A stretch of 64,000 nt of DNA from Crocinitomicaceae bacterium (lineage in GTDB: Bacteria; Bacteroidota; Bacteroidia; Flavobacteriales_D; Crocinitomicaceae): positions 82,095 to 146,094 of the forward strand of contig JAKVAQ010000016.1 in assembly GCA_022447665.1 (NCBI GenBank), in the 5' to 3' direction. Position 1 is the first letter of the stretch, and every line of letters starts with the position of its first letter. The translations under genes were made by a program, and so were the position numbers. The notes under the pieces are model-generated. The model ran no database searches, was not told the origin of the DNA, and saw nothing but the letters and a program-made list of their open reading frames with translations. This document shows positions 61,854 to 64,000 of the stretch, one piece after another.

Positions 61854-61861
61854 CAAATATA
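61854..61861 (-). promoter_or_regulatory. Candidate -7 element TATATTTG of gyrB
   Basis: Matches TAnnTTTG on the minus strand, 37 bases before the gyrB ATG. The leader also holds AAGGAGGG, a strong Shine-Dalgarno-like run, but about 19 bases from the start, too far for normal use. Confidence 0.45.
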
Positions 61862-61987
61862 CCAAATGAGCAGGGCTTTCACACCTTCGAAACAAGCATA
61901 TACACGGGACTTTTCAACATGTAATTAACATATTCTTTAAACAGTAAAAATCTATACAATTTAAACGCTAAACTGAGGGATTAATAA

Positions 61988-62018
61988 CAAAAAAAGGCTG
62001 CCCATTCGGACAGCCTTT
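61988..62018 (-). terminator. Terminator after the T9SS type B protein
   Basis: On the minus strand AAAGGCTG pairs with CAGCCTTT (62011-62018 with 61993-62000) followed by a T tract; it is 22 bases past the stop. Confidence 0.85.
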
Positions 62019-62039
62019 AGAACCTTTAAATTCAGTTAT

Positions 62040-64000
62040 CTATTGATCTCCAAGCTTGGTAACAGAACCTTGTCCTTCAAAGACAGTATCATTTGTACTT
62101 CTAGCGGTATATTTATAGAAATAAACGCCGTCAGCAACTTTTTTTCCGCCTTCGGTAGTTCCATCCCAACTTTGAGTCACATCGGTCAATGTAACGATTT
62201 CTAGCCCCCATCTATCGAATATTATACATTCAAACTCGATGATGGCTGTTTGTTTATCATTAAATGTAAAGACATCATTGACGCCATCCCCATCTGGTGT
62301 GAAGACGTTAGGCGCAACAAGAACAGGGACATCAAAAACCGTTATCTCCTTACAGGTCGTATCTGTACAACCATTTTTATTGATTGCTACTAAACATACT
62401 TCATAAACTCCTGCATCAGTATAACACGTATCAATTACTTCATTATAATCCTGAGAGATGTAAGGCGATTCTCCAAAACCTAATGTCCAGAAGAATGTAG
62501 TATCTGCATTAGGGTTATTTGGATTAGCGAAGTACTGTGACTCATTAACGAAATCTGCACAAACCACAGCTGTTCCAGCGAAGAATTGATCTAATTCGTC
62601 AGACAAAATGTTAAACTCAGCGATTGGACTAACAGAGTCTACTTCGATAGTTTCTGTCAATACACATCCTAAATCATCGATTACCGTTATTTGGTATGTT
62701 CCAGGATTTAATCCTCCCCATGTAGTACTTGTATTCGTTTCACCAGTTCCTAAATTCGTCCATAAGTAAGAGTAATCAGGTGTACCTCCTGTAGCAGCTG
62801 CTAGTACGACTCCATTTCCAGATTGGAAACCAAATTGACGACAATATGCTGGCTGAGATTCAAATTCAATCAATTCAATTGGAGGACTAGTTTCTAAAGT
62901 AAATGTGTACTCATTACTACAGTTCTCGTCTTGAATAGTTAATACATAAGTACCAGCGGGTAATCCGCTCGCCACATTGATGTTAGTTGGCGGGTCTGGA
63001 ACAGCTCCTGAAAGGTTCCAGAAGTAACTAACAACACCAACAGCGTTGTATATAGTGTCTGCAACAATAGACCCTGAGAAATCTCCAAAACATTCAATAT
63101 CCTTAAGAATGAACTCAGCCCAAAGCGAATCTGGTTGATCCATAACAAAGAATACTGAGTCTTGACAACCGTTAGCATCAGTAACATAAGCCCAATAATC
63201 TCCAGCAGGTACTGTATTAAATGTGTTCCCTGGAACTGGGTTAGTTGGATCCCATGAGAAATCGTATCCTCCTGATCCACCTACTGCAGCAACAGTAATT
63301 GAACCATCAGAGAATCCATAACATACTGGTTGGCTAAAGTCAGATACATAAATATCTAATTCGTCAGGGGAAGTAATCTCTATTGGAATTGTAACCTCAC
63401 AACCTGTATCATCTAATATAGTAACCAACCATGTACCTGGCATCATATCCGTTAAAGAGTAAACTAATCCTGGTCCTGTAATTGGTGCTCCAACTGGTGG
63501 ATCCCAAGTAATTGCAACCACTGTTCCGTCTGGAGCCCCAAATGCATCTACAGGCTCAGCTGTAATCGTCGCCGATCCGTCATTAGCTCCAAAACATGAT
63601 ACATTAGTTTGCGCAGTAACTGTTACATCAATGAAGTGACCTGCAGATGTAATCGTCACAACCGAATCAGCAATACAGCCGTCAGCATCGGAAGCGACAA
63701 CAGTTACAGCTGTACCAGCAGGACCTGAATATGTTGCAGCCGCAGCAGGGGTAACATCTCCATTCATGGAAATTGCGTAAGGAAATCCTGCACCACCAAT
63801 AACTGTAACATCAACATCCCCATCTGCACCTGTTGGACAAGTTGCTGCTGGAGTAATAGTAATATCATTAATTGTAGGACCGTCAAATATCAAACTGAAT
63901 TCGTGTATACATCCTTCAGCATCTGTTACTTGAATATTTGCAGTACTCCCATCATTTAAATCAGAAACTGTAGCAGTACCTCCATTAGGAACTGAAGTTG
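62040..64000 (-). CDS. SprB-repeat protein with T9SS type B (gliding-motility) C-terminal domain (5' partial)
   Basis: The frame remains open to the window edge; the TTG at 63893 is internal, so this is only the C-terminal 650 or so residues of a larger protein. It has several SprB-like repeats with the cysteine motif (VSCFGANDGSATI, PVCYGFSDGSITVAAVGGSGGYDFSW, IECFGDFSGSI), a PKD-like domain (about 62300-62620: FVNESQYFANP...FWTLGFG...DAGVYEVCLVAINKNGC), and a CHU_C domain (APNVFTPDGDGVNDVF...FDRWGLEI...SWDGTTEGGKKVADGVYFYKYTA). Large surface adhesins of this type include SprB, which drives gliding. A cell-surface adhesin or motility protein is likely. Confidence 0.9.
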   Translation of the reverse strand, partial: TSVPNGGTATVSDLNDGSTANIQVTDAEGCIHEFSLIFDGPTINDITITPAATCPTGADGDVDVTVIGGAGFPYAISMNGDVTPAAAATYSGPAGTAVTVVASDADGCIADSVVTITSAGHFIDVTVTAQTNVSCFGANDGSATITAEPVDAFGAPDGTVVAITWDPPVGAPITGPGLVYSLTDMMPGTWLVTILDDTGCEVTIPIEITSPDELDIYVSDFSQPVCYGFSDGSITVAAVGGSGGYDFSWDPTNPVPGNTFNTVPAGDYWAYVTDANGCQDSVFFVMDQPDSLWAEFILKDIECFGDFSGSIVADTIYNAVGVVSYFWNLSGAVPDPPTNINVASGLPAGTYVLTIQDENCSNEYTFTLETSPPIELIEFESQPAYCRQFGFQSGNGVVLAAATGGTPDYSYLWTNLGTGETNTSTTWGGLNPGTYQITVIDDLGCVLTETIEVDSVSPIAEFNILSDELDQFFAGTAVVCADFVNESQYFANPNNPNADTTFFWTLGFGESPYISQDYNEVIDTCYTDAGVYEVCLVAINKNGCTDTTCKEITVFDVPVLVAPNVFTPDGDGVNDVFTFNDKQTAIIEFECIIFDRWGLEIVTLTDVTQSWDGTTEGGKKVADGVYFYKYTARSTNDTVFEGQGSVTKLGDQ

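Overview
The window comes from an AT-rich, marine-type member of the Bacteroidota, most likely class Flavobacteriia. The support is: secreted proteins with type IX secretion (T9SS) sorting domains of both type A (1-1249, 54546-55910) and type B (62040-64000); promoter-like TTG-N(~20)-TAnnTTTG elements instead of the sigma70 consensus; start codons mostly lacking Shine-Dalgarno sequences; many Bacteroidota-only lipoprotein families (DUF4249, DUF5689, DUF6340, DUF1573); glycine-lipid synthesis genes; and a proteorhodopsin with its retinal-forming enzyme. It is mainly chromosomal core sequence. I saw no rRNA, tRNA, insertion sequence, prophage or CRISPR array.

Layout. 1-3571: the 3' end of a T9SS-secreted adhesin-like protein, then a leftward block (dihydrolipoyl dehydrogenase, cold-shock protein, zinc-ribbon and membrane proteins). 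3646-7923: a rightward operon with a glycine-repeat lipoprotein, an M61 aminopeptidase, a YigZ/IMPACT protein and an M42-type peptidase. 7997-9754: glsA-glsB for glycine lipids. 9824-13934: a tandem pair of DUF4249 lipoproteins, a metallophosphoesterase-like lipoprotein and a serine hydrolase. 13935-17325: PaaG-like hydratase/isomerase, SDR, HutD-like protein and DUF6340 lipoprotein. 17326-19443: a 388-bp regulatory gap, proteorhodopsin, a strong intergenic hairpin and blh. 19593-31261: small lipoproteins and membrane proteins, LOG-family protein, a giant alpha-2-macroglobulin, a transglutaminase-like membrane protein and hbd. 31311-36765: a 1408-residue TPR/PAS/GAF/SpoIIE phosphatase and the rpsF-rpsR-rplI operon. 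36941-46630: dnaX split into two reading frames, yajC/DUF1573/nusB/leucine dehydrogenase, an ABC exporter, ttcA and a Na+/H+ antiporter with a His-rich periplasmic head. 46627-55910: two divergent operons that together look like an extracellular nucleic-acid/nucleotide scavenging locus. 55959-64000: a sortilin-like propeller protein, a START protein, gyrB and a giant SprB-repeat/T9SS type B protein.

How the genes fit together. Proteorhodopsin and Blh form a light-driven proton pump and its chromophore supply; the carotenoid genes must lie elsewhere. The most interesting unit is 46627-55910. A DNase I-fold (EEP) enzyme and both halves of a UshA-type 5'-nucleotidase are transcribed leftward. 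A TonB-dependent receptor, two DUF5689 surface lipoproteins and a T9SS-sorted OB-fold protein are transcribed rightward from the same 171-bp gap. I infer that they bind, cut, dephosphorylate and import nucleic-acid fragments. Other points to check are the dnaX split, the hairpin between the rhodopsin and blh genes, the polyglycine lipoprotein, and a membrane protein whose likely N-terminus has no standard start codon.
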